The notes: generated by a model from the letters alone, not told the origin. Shown: positions 1 to 7,110, counted from the first letter of the stretch. The stretch is 16,317 bases of DNA from SBBG01 sp033717875 (GCA_033717875.1 JADDKJ010000056.1:1-16317); one strand, 5' to 3'. Program-made: numbers and translations.

Positions 1-200
1 CGGGTTACGCGCCGGATCTCAACCCAGATGAGCTGGTGTGGAGCCATGCCAAGCGCACGGGGGTGGCCAGGAGGCCGTTGCAAAAAGGCGAGCAGTTGGA
101 GGAACGCGTGCACGAACAATTGCAAGCCATCGCGGACAATCCAAAAATGGTGCGCTCGTTTTTCAGGCATCCTTCTGTAGCCTATATTTCTGACTTATGA
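1..200 (+). CDS. IS630-family transposase, C-terminal end (partial)
   Basis: The reading frame enters from outside the window and ends at TGA 198-200, giving about 65 residues. The start reads GYAPDLNPDELVW, which matches the conserved block around the last catalytic acidic residue of IS630-type DDE transposases (usual form YxPxLNPxExxW); the E in NPDE would be the third catalytic residue. The remaining basic, helical tail ending in SVAYISDL fits the family's C-terminus. The 5' part with the other two catalytic residues lies outside, so completeness of the element cannot be judged. The stop codon lies against the stop of the convergent methyltransferase gene (195-197), so the element's end must lie very close to, or slightly inside, that gene. 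I did not identify a terminal inverted repeat with certainty. Confidence 0.8.
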   Translation, partial: GYAPDLNPDELVWSHAKRTGVARRPLQKGEQLEERVHEQLQAIADNPKMVRSFFRHPSVAYISDL

Positions 201-845
201 GTAATCGGCTTTATCTCCTGCGACGACGAGGAAACTGCCGAAAGAAGTCTTGTCTCCGACCATGGACTCCACGCATCTCGCAGCAAATGAGCCGCTGGGC
301 ATCAATACAGCTGTGCGGAGCGAAACTCCAGTTACAGGAAGAGTCTTCAATGCGCGCAGGATTTCCCGTGGCGTATGCCAGTGCGCACCTCGGTACGCGC
401 CAGTTCCGCCTTTGCGGCCCTTCTTCATCCATAGGACACTGTTGCGATTGAGCAGGCCGACGACAAAGCGCGAGCGACTCACGCGGATGATTTCTGACAG
501 CGCATGTGGCCAATTTGGCACGAAACACAAAGCTGTAACGGACATCACCCGATCGAAGGTTCCATCGTCGAACGGAAGGTGCAGCGCGTCAGCAGTCTCA
601 TAGGATGCAAGATGATCGTGTTGGCGGGCGAAATCCAGTGCGTTGGTATCGATGTCCACTCCTTTGACGCGCAATCTGTCCATCTGAGCAAGTCGCCTAG
701 TGAACCAGCCCGTTCCACAACCCACGTCAAGAATATGTTCTTCAGGACGAGGTGCGAGCAAAGCGGCCACGAGCCGATATTCGATCTGGCCTATCCAGCG
801 CCCGCGCGGCGTGTCGTACCAAGCATCGTATTCAGCAGCGTCCAT
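195..845 (-). CDS. Class I SAM-dependent methyltransferase, last gene of the sulfur operon
   Basis: 216 aa from the ATG at 845. Motif I is HILDVGCGTGWFT (residues about 37-49), the glycine-rich SAM-binding loop, followed by the acidic end of strand 2 (VKGVDID) and a post-motif ALHLPFDDGTFDRVMS, all typical of the Methyltransf_11 (UbiE-like) fold. The acceptor cannot be read from sequence. An in-frame GTG at 866 would overlap the preceding cysteine desulfurase gene; the ATG lies 2 bp after that gene's stop, the spacing pattern of the rest of the operon, so I prefer it. Being last in an operon for persulfide chemistry, a sulfur-containing or thiol acceptor is possible but is inference. The last few residues (ADYS) and the stop codon abut the IS630 transposase end and may come from the insertion element; the natural end of such proteins is near FLVVAGDK. 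Confidence 0.85.
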   Translation of the reverse strand: MDAAEYDAWYDTPRGRWIGQIEYRLVAALLAPRPEEHILDVGCGTGWFTRRLAQMDRLRVKGVDIDTNALDFARQHDHLASYETADALHLPFDDGTFDRVMSVTALCFVPNWPHALSEIIRVSRSRFVVGLLNRNSVLWMKKGRKGGTGAYRGAHWHTPREILRALKTLPVTGVSLRTAVLMPSGSFAARCVESMVGDKTSFGSFLVVAGDKADYS

Positions 846-847
846 GA

Positions 848-2002
848 CTAGGCCAATCGCCGCCACGCAGCAATCAATGCGTCGGCGGCGCGCTCAACGT
901 CTTGCATCGTTGTTGTCCAACCAGCGGACAGTCTGATGGCTCCGGCGGCTCGCGCCGCATCGATTCCAATCGCTGCAAGCACGCCGCTGACAGCGTCGCC
1001 TTCGGAGTGACAAGCGGACCCAACGGAAGCAGCCACAACCGGAGCGGCTTCCGCCAGCAAGGCCCGGCCGGTGACGTGTGGAAAGGATACGTGCAGCGTG
1101 TTGGGGAGTCGAAACTCAGGGTGTCCATTAAGTACAAGGCCCGGCACTGCATCGGCCAACCGGGCATGCAGTGCATCCCTTAGAGCCCTCAGGCGCGGCG
1201 TGGCTTTGCCGAGCCGCCCGATTGCGAGCGTGGCCGCTGCTCCGAGCGCCACGATGTGTGGCACGTTCTCAGTTCCCGGGCGCAGCCCATGCTCTTGATC
1301 AGCGCCATAGAGGATGCTGGCGATCGGGGTACCGCGACGAATATAAAGTGCGCCGACGCCCTTGGGTGCGTAGAACTTGTGACCTGCGAGGGTCAGGAGA
1401 TCGACGCCAAGCTCATCCACCTCGAGTGAAACTTTGCCCGCAGACTGTGCTGCGTCAGTGTGCATCAAACAGCCATGGTCTCGAACAAGTGCCGCCAATT
1501 CGGCAATGGGCTGGATCGTGCCGATTTCATTGTTGGCGTGCATCACCGAGACAAGGAAGGTGTCTGGTCTGAGCGCCCGACGCAAATCCTCCGGCTCGAT
1601 GCAGCCAAATCCATCCACCGGCAATTTCGTCAACTCCCAGCCAAGAGTCTTGAGATACTCGGCCGGTGCCATGACTGCAGGGTGTTCGATCGCGCTCACG
1701 ATCAGATGGCGCTTGCCCGGAGGAGCAACACGCGCAGCGCCGAGTAGCGCCAGATTGTTCGCCTCGGTGGCGCTGCCGGTAAAGACCAGCTCATCTGTCT
1801 GGGCACCAATGAGCGCCGCGACTGCTTCGCGAGCCTGCAACACCACTTGTCGCACGCCTATGCCATACGGATGCGACGAGGATGGGTTGCCGAAGTGCTC
1901 TTTCAGGTATGGCAGCATAGCCGCCAGAACTTCAGGGGCCACGGGTGTCGTGGCGTTGTAGTCGAGATAAATCGGTAGTGCGGCTTTCATGTGTTCAGAC
2001 AT
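848..2002 (-). CDS. Cysteine desulfurase, NifS/IscS-type (class V aminotransferase fold)
   Basis: 384 aa, the normal length for the family. These enzymes use pyridoxal phosphate to take sulfur from cysteine as an enzyme-bound persulfide, releasing alanine. Visible signatures are the N-terminal IYLDYNATTPVAPEV, a cofactor-stacking His in EHPAV (H107), Asp183 in HTDAAQSAGK, the PLP Schiff-base Lys in LAGHKFYAPKG (K209) and the catalytic Cys in VGSACHSEG (C331). The C-terminal RLSAGWTTT replaces the more usual RLSxGRxTT. No scaffold (IscU), ferredoxin or chaperone genes adjoin it, so it is unlikely to be a general Fe-S assembly enzyme; its place in an operon with a DsrE-like carrier and a persulfide dioxygenase-like enzyme suggests it supplies or balances sulfane sulfur. 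Start: ATG at 2002, 4 bp after the MFS stop; a second ATG at 1990 would remove only four residues and is also possible. Confidence 0.93.
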   Translation of the reverse strand: MSEHMKAALPIYLDYNATTPVAPEVLAAMLPYLKEHFGNPSSSHPYGIGVRQVVLQAREAVAALIGAQTDELVFTGSATEANNLALLGAARVAPPGKRHLIVSAIEHPAVMAPAEYLKTLGWELTKLPVDGFGCIEPEDLRRALRPDTFLVSVMHANNEIGTIQPIAELAALVRDHGCLMHTDAAQSAGKVSLEVDELGVDLLTLAGHKFYAPKGVGALYIRRGTPIASILYGADQEHGLRPGTENVPHIVALGAAATLAIGRLGKATPRLRALRDALHARLADAVPGLVLNGHPEFRLPNTLHVSFPHVTGRALLAEAAPVVAASVGSACHSEGDAVSGVLAAIGIDAARAAGAIRLSAGWTTTMQDVERAADALIAAWRRLA

Positions 2003-2006
2003 CGGC

Positions 2007-3239
2007 TCATCTCGAAAGCGTTTCGTTCATTCTCGCGGCAGCAATGACGCCGGATAGGAATGTGAGTCCCGCGACCACCCACACGGCCGCAGTCAACCCG
2101 AACACGTCGGCAGTGATGCCTGCCAAAAGTGCGCCGACCGCATAACCGAGGTCGCGCCAGAGCCGATACACACCCACGGCGGAAGCGCGCCAAGCGGGAT
2201 GGGCTACATCACCGATGGCCGCTAGCAAGGTGGGATAGACCATAGCGGTGCCGACGCCTAGGAGCACCGCCCCAAGGCCAAAGCCAAAGAAATCGGCCGT
2301 CAGTGCCGTGATCACAATACCGGCTGCCTGAACCCACATGCCCCAGACGATCAACTGCTTGCGGCCGATTCGGTCGGAAAGGGCTCCGGTGAAGATTTGC
2401 GACAGGCCCCAGACAGCCGGGTAGATCGCGGCGAGGATGCCGATCTGCGCGAGGGTCATGCCAGCGGCGGCGAAGATCAAGGGGAATAGGCCCCAGGCCA
2501 TGCCATCGTTGAGGTTATTCACAAGCCCGGCCTGGCTAACACTGGACAGATTGCGATCGGTCAGAGAGGTTCGGCGGAAGATTTCGCCCTGGCTTGGCAG
2601 CGCTGCCCCATTATCGTGGTGCGCCCGCACTTCGTGGGCCACGTGATGCTGGGTTTCGCGGACTACTAGCACCGAGAGCAGCAGTCCTAGTACGACATAG
2701 ACGATCCCCAGGTAGAACGGTTCCGGTCGCAGTCCGTAGCGAGCCGCGAGCCAGCCCGTGGCCAGGGCGCTGCCCGCCACAGCGAAATAGCCGGCGAACT
2801 CGTTGAGTCCCATCGCTAGCCCGCGCTGCTTGGGACCCACCAGATCGATCTTCATGATGACAGTGGTGGACCAGGTGAGGCCCTGGCTCACGCCCAGCAA
2901 CACATTGGCGCCGACGATCCAGTTCCAGTCTGGCGCCCACATCAGGACGAAGGGTACTGGAGCGGCAACCAGCCACCCGGCCACCAGGACATGCTTGCGA
3001 CCGTAGCGGTCGGAGAGGCGCCCCGCGAAGTAATTGGTAAGCGCCTTGGTGACGCCGAAGACGACGATGAAGGAAAGGATTGCCGCCCGCGCCGCGATGT
3101 GGAACTCCTGCTCGGCGATGGCCGGCAGGATGCTGCGCTCGAGCCCCACCATGGCGCCGACGAAGGCATTGACCAGCACCAGCAACGAGAACTGGCCGAG
3201 GTTTTCGCGCAGCCCGAGGCGGATGGCGGCCGTGTGCAT
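2007..3239 (-). CDS. MFS transporter, 12-TM type, substrate unknown
   Basis: 410 aa, very hydrophobic, in two homologous halves. The MFS motif A between TM2 and TM3 is GRLSDRYGRKHVLVAG (about 73-88), with the matching copy GALSDRIGRKQLIVWG (about 285-300) in the second half. The halves are joined by a polar cytoplasmic loop (about 195-232) rich in histidine (TQHHVAHEVRAHHD). The substrate cannot be told from sequence. It starts 3 bp after the metallo-hydrolase stop and ends 4 bp before the cysteine desulfurase, so it is certainly co-transcribed with sulfur-handling enzymes; export or uptake of a sulfur compound is a reasonable inference only. Confidence 0.9.
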   Translation of the reverse strand: MHTAAIRLGLRENLGQFSLLVLVNAFVGAMVGLERSILPAIAEQEFHIAARAAILSFIVVFGVTKALTNYFAGRLSDRYGRKHVLVAGWLVAAPVPFVLMWAPDWNWIVGANVLLGVSQGLTWSTTVIMKIDLVGPKQRGLAMGLNEFAGYFAVAGSALATGWLAARYGLRPEPFYLGIVYVVLGLLLSVLVVRETQHHVAHEVRAHHDNGAALPSQGEIFRRTSLTDRNLSSVSQAGLVNNLNDGMAWGLFPLIFAAAGMTLAQIGILAAIYPAVWGLSQIFTGALSDRIGRKQLIVWGMWVQAAGIVITALTADFFGFGLGAVLLGVGTAMVYPTLLAAIGDVAHPAWRASAVGVYRLWRDLGYAVGALLAGITADVFGLTAAVWVVAGLTFLSGVIAAARMNETLSR

Positions 3240-3242
3240 AAC

Positions 3243-3980
3243 TCAGTTCTCCAAGCCCATGTTGACGCGCACCATCGCATCCATCTCGGCCGGGCGTGGC
3301 GGAATCTCCTTTATCAGGTAGTCGATGAAGGCCGACCGCTCCATGGCGAGCGCCGGGTTCCAGCGCTTCTCGAAACCCAACGTCGAGGCCGGCTTGCCCG
3401 ACAGTCCGGCGCCGCAGACGCTGCCGGCCTGGTGGCCCGGATAGATTTCGATCTCGTCGGGCAGCGGCAGGAGTTTGGCGTGCAGGCTGTCGTAGAGCAT
3501 TCCTGCCATCTCGTGCTCCCTCCCAGCGAGGTCTGGTCGGCCGATGGCACCTACGAACAGGGTGTCTCCGGTCACAACAAACCAAGGTGCCTCACTTCGC
3601 CGATTGTCTGCGACCAGCAGACATACACTATCCAGTGTGTGACCTGGCGTGTGCAGGACCTTGATCTTGACGTTGCCGATATCGAGTATCTGGCCGTCCT
3701 GCAAGGGCAGGAAGTCGTAGCTCACCCGGTCGCGATTGAATTCGTGCAGGCAGTAAGGAGCATGGACCCGCTGAGCCAGAGCCCGCCCCCCGGAGTAGTG
3801 GTCGGCGTGGACGTGGGTGTCGATGACGTGCGTGATTTCTACGTTGGCTTCTTGGGCGGCTTTGATGAACCACTCCTCGTCGCCTGCGACCACGTCCACG
3901 GCGACAGCCTTGCCCAGTCCGCCGCATCCGAAGAAGTAAGACAGGGAGGATTCTTTGGTGGCTAGTTGCTTAAAGAACAT
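3243..3980 (-). CDS. Metallo-beta-lactamase-fold hydrolase, persulfide dioxygenase-like (ETHE1 type)
   Basis: 245 aa, the usual size for ETHE1-type proteins. Metal-binding residues are visible in order: THVHADH (H56, H58, D60, H61), HTPGHT (H114), GDTLF (D139) and YPGHQAG (H183). Persulfide dioxygenases of this family use one Fe(II), bound by two His and one Asp, to oxidise glutathione persulfide to sulfite and glutathione; the glyoxalase II branch shares the fold, but GDTLFVGAIGRPDL and YPGHQAG favour the ETHE1/BLH side. The start ATG at 3980 has a good ribosome site, AAAGGAAG, about five bases upstream. It follows the DsrE-like gene by 12 bp. Neighbouring rhodanese and DsrE domains support a sulfane-sulfur substrate; actual activity is inferred. 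Confidence 0.9.
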   Translation of the reverse strand: MFFKQLATKESSLSYFFGCGGLGKAVAVDVVAGDEEWFIKAAQEANVEITHVIDTHVHADHYSGGRALAQRVHAPYCLHEFNRDRVSYDFLPLQDGQILDIGNVKIKVLHTPGHTLDSVCLLVADNRRSEAPWFVVTGDTLFVGAIGRPDLAGREHEMAGMLYDSLHAKLLPLPDEIEIYPGHQAGSVCGAGLSGKPASTLGFEKRWNPALAMERSAFIDYLIKEIPPRPAEMDAMVRVNMGLEN

Positions 3981-3992
3981 TTCAACTTCCTT

Positions 3993-4334
3993 TCAGAACA
4001 CAAGAACTTTGTCGGCCTCCGCCGTCCATTCGGCGAGTTCCTTCAACGTGCTGCGACGGGCGCCCGGAATCACCTGCTCGTCGGTCAAGCCTCGTGCATC
4101 CATGCACGTGCCACACAGGCCCACTTCTCCTCCGGCCATGCGCACCATGTCGCCAGCGTTGTAGTAACCGCTGGGCACTTTCTGGCCACTCTTTGCGCAT
4201 GCCACCGCATCCCCCATCAGGAATACACGAACGACCTGCTCCGGCTCCTTGGAAAGGGCTCGCGCCAGACGCAATCCGTTATAGCTGCGTTCGCTGCCAT
4301 AAGGCCCGTCGTTGAGAATGAACAGGGTATTCAT
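3993..4334 (-). CDS. DsrE-family sulfur-carrier-like protein
   Basis: 113 aa. The sequence MNTLFILNDGPYGSERSYNGLRLA and the later YNAGDMVRMAGGEVGLCGTCMDARGL are typical of small soluble DsrE/DsrF/TusD-like proteins, which pass sulfur as a cysteine persulfide between partners. Cysteines at 46, 74 and 77 are present; the C-x2-C pair in GLCGTCMDARG is the likely sulfur-binding site. The start is the ATG at 4334, because GGAGG sits five bases upstream; an in-frame TTG twelve bases further upstream lies before that ribosome site and is rejected. The gene follows the regulator by 15 bp and precedes the persulfide-dioxygenase-like enzyme by 12 bp, so a role as sulfur carrier for the enzymes of this operon is likely. 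No DsrF/H or TusB/C partners are present. Confidence 0.9.
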   Translation of the reverse strand: MNTLFILNDGPYGSERSYNGLRLARALSKEPEQVVRVFLMGDAVACAKSGQKVPSGYYNAGDMVRMAGGEVGLCGTCMDARGLTDEQVIPGARRSTLKELAEWTAEADKVLVF

Positions 4335-4349
4335 GAGAACCTCCAATGA

Positions 4350-4994
4350 TCAGTATTCAAGGGGCAGACCTGTCGCACGCCATTCACCGACGCCATCTGT
4401 GATCTTGTGCGCGCTGAAACCCTTGTTTCTCAGCAACTCGACCGCCGCATCGGACATCACGCAATAAGGGCCGCGACAGTAGGCAACCACCGGCTTGCCC
4501 GGCGGCAGTTCATCGATTCGTTTCTGTAATTCATCCAACGGTATCGAACGCGCAAACGGCAGGTGTGCCGACGCGTATTCATCGTTCGGTCGCACATCGA
4601 TCACGACGACGTCACCTGCCTTGGCCTTGGCCAGCAATGACTCGCGAGTTTCAGAACTCAGGAGATTTGGCGTGGCCGACATCTGACCCAGTGCGACACG
4701 CAACTCGATCAGATGCTCTTCGGCAACCTCGCGAACCTTCACCAAGAGATCAGCAACGTCATTGTTGGTGAGGCGGTAGTGAACATACTTACCGTCTCGG
4801 CGAGTCCCGACCAGCCTCGCCTCGCGCAAGGCCTTCAGATGAGCGCTGGCCAGTTTTACGTCTATGTGCGCCAGATCGGCCAACTTTTCGACGGTCTTCT
4901 CCCCCTGCACCAGTAACTCCAGAAGTTCCAGTCGCTTGGGACTGGAAATCGCCTTCCCGATCCGGGACACCTGTTCATAGAGGATGGTTTTCAT
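4350..4994 (-). CDS. ArsR-type winged-helix repressor fused to a rhodanese domain
   Basis: 214 aa. Residues about 1-100 form an ArsR/SmtB winged helix (SSPKRLELLELL; recognition helix near VKLASAHLKALREARLV; wing RRDGKYVHYRL). Residues about 115-214 form a rhodanese domain with DVRPNDEYASAHLPFARSIP and the active-site loop CRGPYC (C173, C178). The metal site of classical ArsR (ELCVC) is absent, and the winged helix has no cysteine at all, so the signal is probably read by the rhodanese cysteines as a persulfide. As first gene of the operon, directly behind a palindrome overlapping its promoter, it is most likely an autorepressor released by sulfane sulfur. Start: ATG 4994 with AAGGTG eight bases upstream; a GTG at 5000 is a weaker alternative. 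Confidence 0.92.
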   Translation of the reverse strand: MKTILYEQVSRIGKAISSPKRLELLELLVQGEKTVEKLADLAHIDVKLASAHLKALREARLVGTRRDGKYVHYRLTNNDVADLLVKVREVAEEHLIELRVALGQMSATPNLLSSETRESLLAKAKAGDVVVIDVRPNDEYASAHLPFARSIPLDELQKRIDELPPGKPVVAYCRGPYCVMSDAAVELLRNKGFSAHKITDGVGEWRATGLPLEY

Positions 4995-5019
4995 GCACAC
5001 AGCACCTTAATTTGTTCGT

Positions 5020-5043
5020 ACATTCTAACGGTCGTTTGAATGT
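5020..5043. promoter_or_regulatory. Palindromic operator overlapping the sulfur operon promoter
   Basis: A 24-bp imperfect palindrome with outer arms ACATTC and GAATGT and inner arms AACG and CGTT; 20 of 24 positions are symmetric. It covers the -10 hexamer and most of the spacer, so a bound protein would block RNA polymerase. Size and symmetry fit ArsR/SmtB dimers, and the ArsR-rhodanese gene starts 26 bp downstream. Binding is inferred. Confidence 0.7.
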
Positions 5044-5050
5044 CCTGCAA
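5022..5050 (-). promoter_or_regulatory. Sigma70-like promoter of the sulfur operon
   Basis: On the minus strand there is TTGCAG (5045-5050) as -35, exactly 17 bases of spacer, then TAGAAT (5022-5027) as -10. Both hexamers match the sigma70 consensus at four or five of six positions. The start of transcription would fall near 5015, giving a short leader of about 20 bases before the ATG at 4994. It is the only good promoter seen upstream of the six-gene operon. Confidence 0.7.
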
Positions 5051-5107
5051 GTAATGCATCCTTGACTCGAGAGGGAAGCGTGTGAATAGCCAGATCGAAT
5101 GCCAGGT

Positions 5108-6895
5108 CTATCGGGGTTGGATTCCGACCCGTTGCCGCTGCTCATCCCACAGCGCTGGCGGATCAACGGCGAGGTCGAACAGCGTGATGTGGTTCGGCAA
5201 TGCGTCGTCGAGGATGGCTGCCACGATGTCGGGCGCCAGCGTGGTCAGGTTGACCATCCGGCTGACGTAGCTGCGGTCCGGGATGCTGTGGGTACCCAGC
5301 AGGTCGTACAGCTGGCCAGCGGTGCCCTGCCAGTTCAAGGGCAGCACACGGTCGGCGAGGTATTTGTCCAGGGCTTGGGCAACGGCGTTGCTCTCCAAGG
5401 CCCGGTCGATGCCTGCGCGCACCAGCTCGGCGTACTGCTGCTGGAATTCACCGGGAGCAAAGCCAAGGGCGCGGGCTACCGCCTCGCCCAGCCGTTCGAA
5501 GTCGGCCATGCGCTGCTTCTGGGTCAGCTTGACCGTGGGCAGGATGGCCAGCGCTGCTGAGAACAAATCGAGCAGTCCGGCGAACACAATGGGCTGATCA
5601 CGCTCCCAGCCCGCGTGCGTGTCGGCATCGTCACGCCGGGCTTCGGCGGCGATGGTCGGCAAATCGACGTGGATCACCCGGTCGATCAGGTCCGGGCGCG
5701 TGGCGACCACGGCGATGCCGTTGAGCACCACCGGCCGTTTGGTCTCCATGACGTGCTCTTCACCATTGGTGTAGAGCTGGCGCGAAGCGAAACCGCCGCC
5801 GGTGGCGAGCGTGCAAAAGGCATCCTGCTGCTCGGGTGTGAGGCCCGAGAGGTTTTCGTAGGAGACGAGCCAGTTGTTGGCGGCGGCGCCGAACACGTCC
5901 TCCACGGTCTTGGGCCGACCGCGTAGCATCACCTTGTTCGGATCGACCAGACTGCGCAGCACCGACTGCGTGGTGGATTTGGCCGAGCCCTGTTCGCCCA
6001 CCAGTTCCAGCACCGGGAATGGGGTGTCCGGACGAAAGCAATCCAGCAGCCAGGTCAACACCATCACGCGGCTGTGCGCCGGGATGTTGGTGTGCTGCCA
6101 GAGCAGACCGACGTCGCCATGGGTGACCGGCATCGGCAGCGGACGCATCGAGGGCGTGCGGGTGAAGTACACCGGCGACTCATTGACCACGCGCCAGCCC
6201 TGGGGTGTGACGTGGATGGCCTGCCACTGTTCGTCGCCCAGATCGATGATGTGGCCATCGGTGGTTTGGGCGGCGCGCACGTGGACGGCGATTTCGTCAC
6301 CGTCATTGATGCCCGCAGCGGCCAGAGTGGCCAAGGCGGACTTCATCGTGGTTTCTGGCACGCCAATTTCCTTTGCGCGCCAGTAGGCGGCACGTAGCCA
6401 GTCCTCGAAGCCGGAGGAATACACGCGCCACACTGCACGGCGACCGGGCATCGGGATCACGGCCACCGCGTTGCGATCGGCATCGTGGTGCAACTGGCAC
6501 TGCGCCCGGGCCAGGGCAACCAGTTCATCCAAGGCGCTGGCATCGTCATCACTGGCCGGCAGTTCAGCGCGGACCAGTTTGTCGAGCACGGCCACCGAGC
6601 AGCCTCGGTTGGCAACCTTGGCCGCGTGCCGCAGCCGCAGGAAACCGGGCATGTCCGTGGCCTTCAAGATCGAGAACGCGCGCACCACGTCCTCTTCGGC
6701 CAGCACGCCCACGTCATCGACCAGACGAACCAGTGCTGCCTCGATCACCGCGACGGGATCAGCATCGGGCGTGGGGCTGGCATCACCATAGCCCCCATCG
6801 CCCGCCACCTCGACCACCTCTTGCGTATGATGGTCGTGATGGTGGTGACGGTCGTTCTCTACTACTCCGTCCGGAGAAGGGATGGACGCGCTCAT
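5108..6895 (-). CDS. P-loop ATPase of the island/phage primase-helicase type
   Basis: 595 aa from the ATG at 6895 (a GTG at 6901 is also in frame; GGGCGG precedes the ATG). The Walker A loop is GEQGSAKST (about 300-308). Downstream are NNWLVSYENLSGL, a likely Walker B/sensor strand (about 340-352), TGGGFASRQLYTNGEE (about 366-380) and an arginine-finger-like ATRPDLIDRVIHVDLP (about 398-413). This layout is that of ATP-binding proteins common next to AlpA regulators on genomic islands, related to virus- and plasmid-type replicative helicases; I see no primase motif. The N-terminus is low-complexity and contains HHHHDHH (17-23), encoded by a DNA repeat found twice more near 8128-8220. It follows the broken alpA gene by 14 bp. 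Helicase or replication function is inference; that it binds ATP is well supported. Confidence 0.82.
   Translation of the reverse strand: MSASIPSPDGVVENDRHHHHDHHTQEVVEVAGDGGYGDASPTPDADPVAVIEAALVRLVDDVGVLAEEDVVRAFSILKATDMPGFLRLRHAAKVANRGCSVAVLDKLVRAELPASDDDASALDELVALARAQCQLHHDADRNAVAVIPMPGRRAVWRVYSSGFEDWLRAAYWRAKEIGVPETTMKSALATLAAAGINDGDEIAVHVRAAQTTDGHIIDLGDEQWQAIHVTPQGWRVVNESPVYFTRTPSMRPLPMPVTHGDVGLLWQHTNIPAHSRVMVLTWLLDCFRPDTPFPVLELVGEQGSAKSTTQSVLRSLVDPNKVMLRGRPKTVEDVFGAAANNWLVSYENLSGLTPEQQDAFCTLATGGGFASRQLYTNGEEHVMETKRPVVLNGIAVVATRPDLIDRVIHVDLPTIAAEARRDDADTHAGWERDQPIVFAGLLDLFSAALAILPTVKLTQKQRMADFERLGEAVARALGFAPGEFQQQYAELVRAGIDRALESNAVAQALDKYLADRVLPLNWQGTAGQLYDLLGTHSIPDRSYVSRMVNLTTLAPDIVAAILDDALPNHITLFDLAVDPPALWDEQRQRVGIQPR
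6829..6868 (+). repeat. Third copy (A) of the dispersed repeat, inside the ATPase gene
   Basis: GTGATGGTGGTGACGGTC at 6836-6853 matches copy C (GTGATGGTTGTGACGGTT on the minus strand) at 16 of 18 positions, and is followed by a weaker match to the TCCTATTGT part. It lies near the 5' end of the ATPase coding region, where it is read on the opposite strand as the HHHHDHH stretch. Confidence 0.6.
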
Positions 6896-6909
6896 CGTCA
6901 CCGCCCGAT

Positions 6910-7107
6910 TCAGCGCGAGCGTTTGATGAGAGCGCGGATATCCTCAGCCCGCCAGACCGTGGTCTTGCTGCCGAGCTTGATGCCTTTGGGGAATCTGCCT
7001 TCCCGGATGCCAGCCCATCACGCCGAACGGCTGATGGGGATCAGGGACAGAATCTGCGGTAACCGAACGAAGCCGGTTTCGGGCAGTGCGGGACGGGATT
7101 GGTTCAT
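6910..7107 (-). pseudogene. AlpA-family HTH regulator, broken by an in-frame TGA
   Basis: Reading from the ATG at 7107, the frame encodes MNQSRPALPETGFVRLPQ and so on up to ISRSA, then a TGA at 7018-7020 (codon 30), and continues open as WAGIREGRFPKGIKLGSKTT, VWRAEDIRALIKRSR to a normal TGA at 6910-6912. Joined, the 65 residues are a complete AlpA/MerR-like winged helix, whose usual core is ISRSxWWAGxxxGxFPxPxKLGxRxxxW. The stop falls exactly on the first Trp of the WW pair, so one TGG-to-TGA change explains it. AlpA proteins activate island excision or expression. A rescue start inside the second half is unlikely to give a DNA-binding fold. The gene sits between the unknown 247-aa gene and the ATPase, its usual place on islands. 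Confidence 0.8.
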
Positions 7108-7110
7108 GGC

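Noticed and set aside
2611..3585. 324-aa ORF on the minus strand and 324-aa ORF 2991-3965 on the plus strand
   Set aside because: Both are out-of-frame or antisense shadows of the MFS and metallo-hydrolase genes, which have clear family motifs and ribosome sites; the shadow proteins are Arg- or Gly/Asp-rich without domains.
6836..6868. HHHHDHH as an engineered His tag or vector contamination
   Set aside because: The stretch is interrupted by Asp, is encoded by a DNA repeat also present at 8128-8220, and no vector sequence is seen nearby.
7018..7020. TGA in alpA as recoded Trp or selenocysteine
   Set aside because: Many genes in the window end in TGA at their expected lengths, so TGA is a normal stop; no selenocysteine element is visible, and the family has Trp here, which a one-base change explains.
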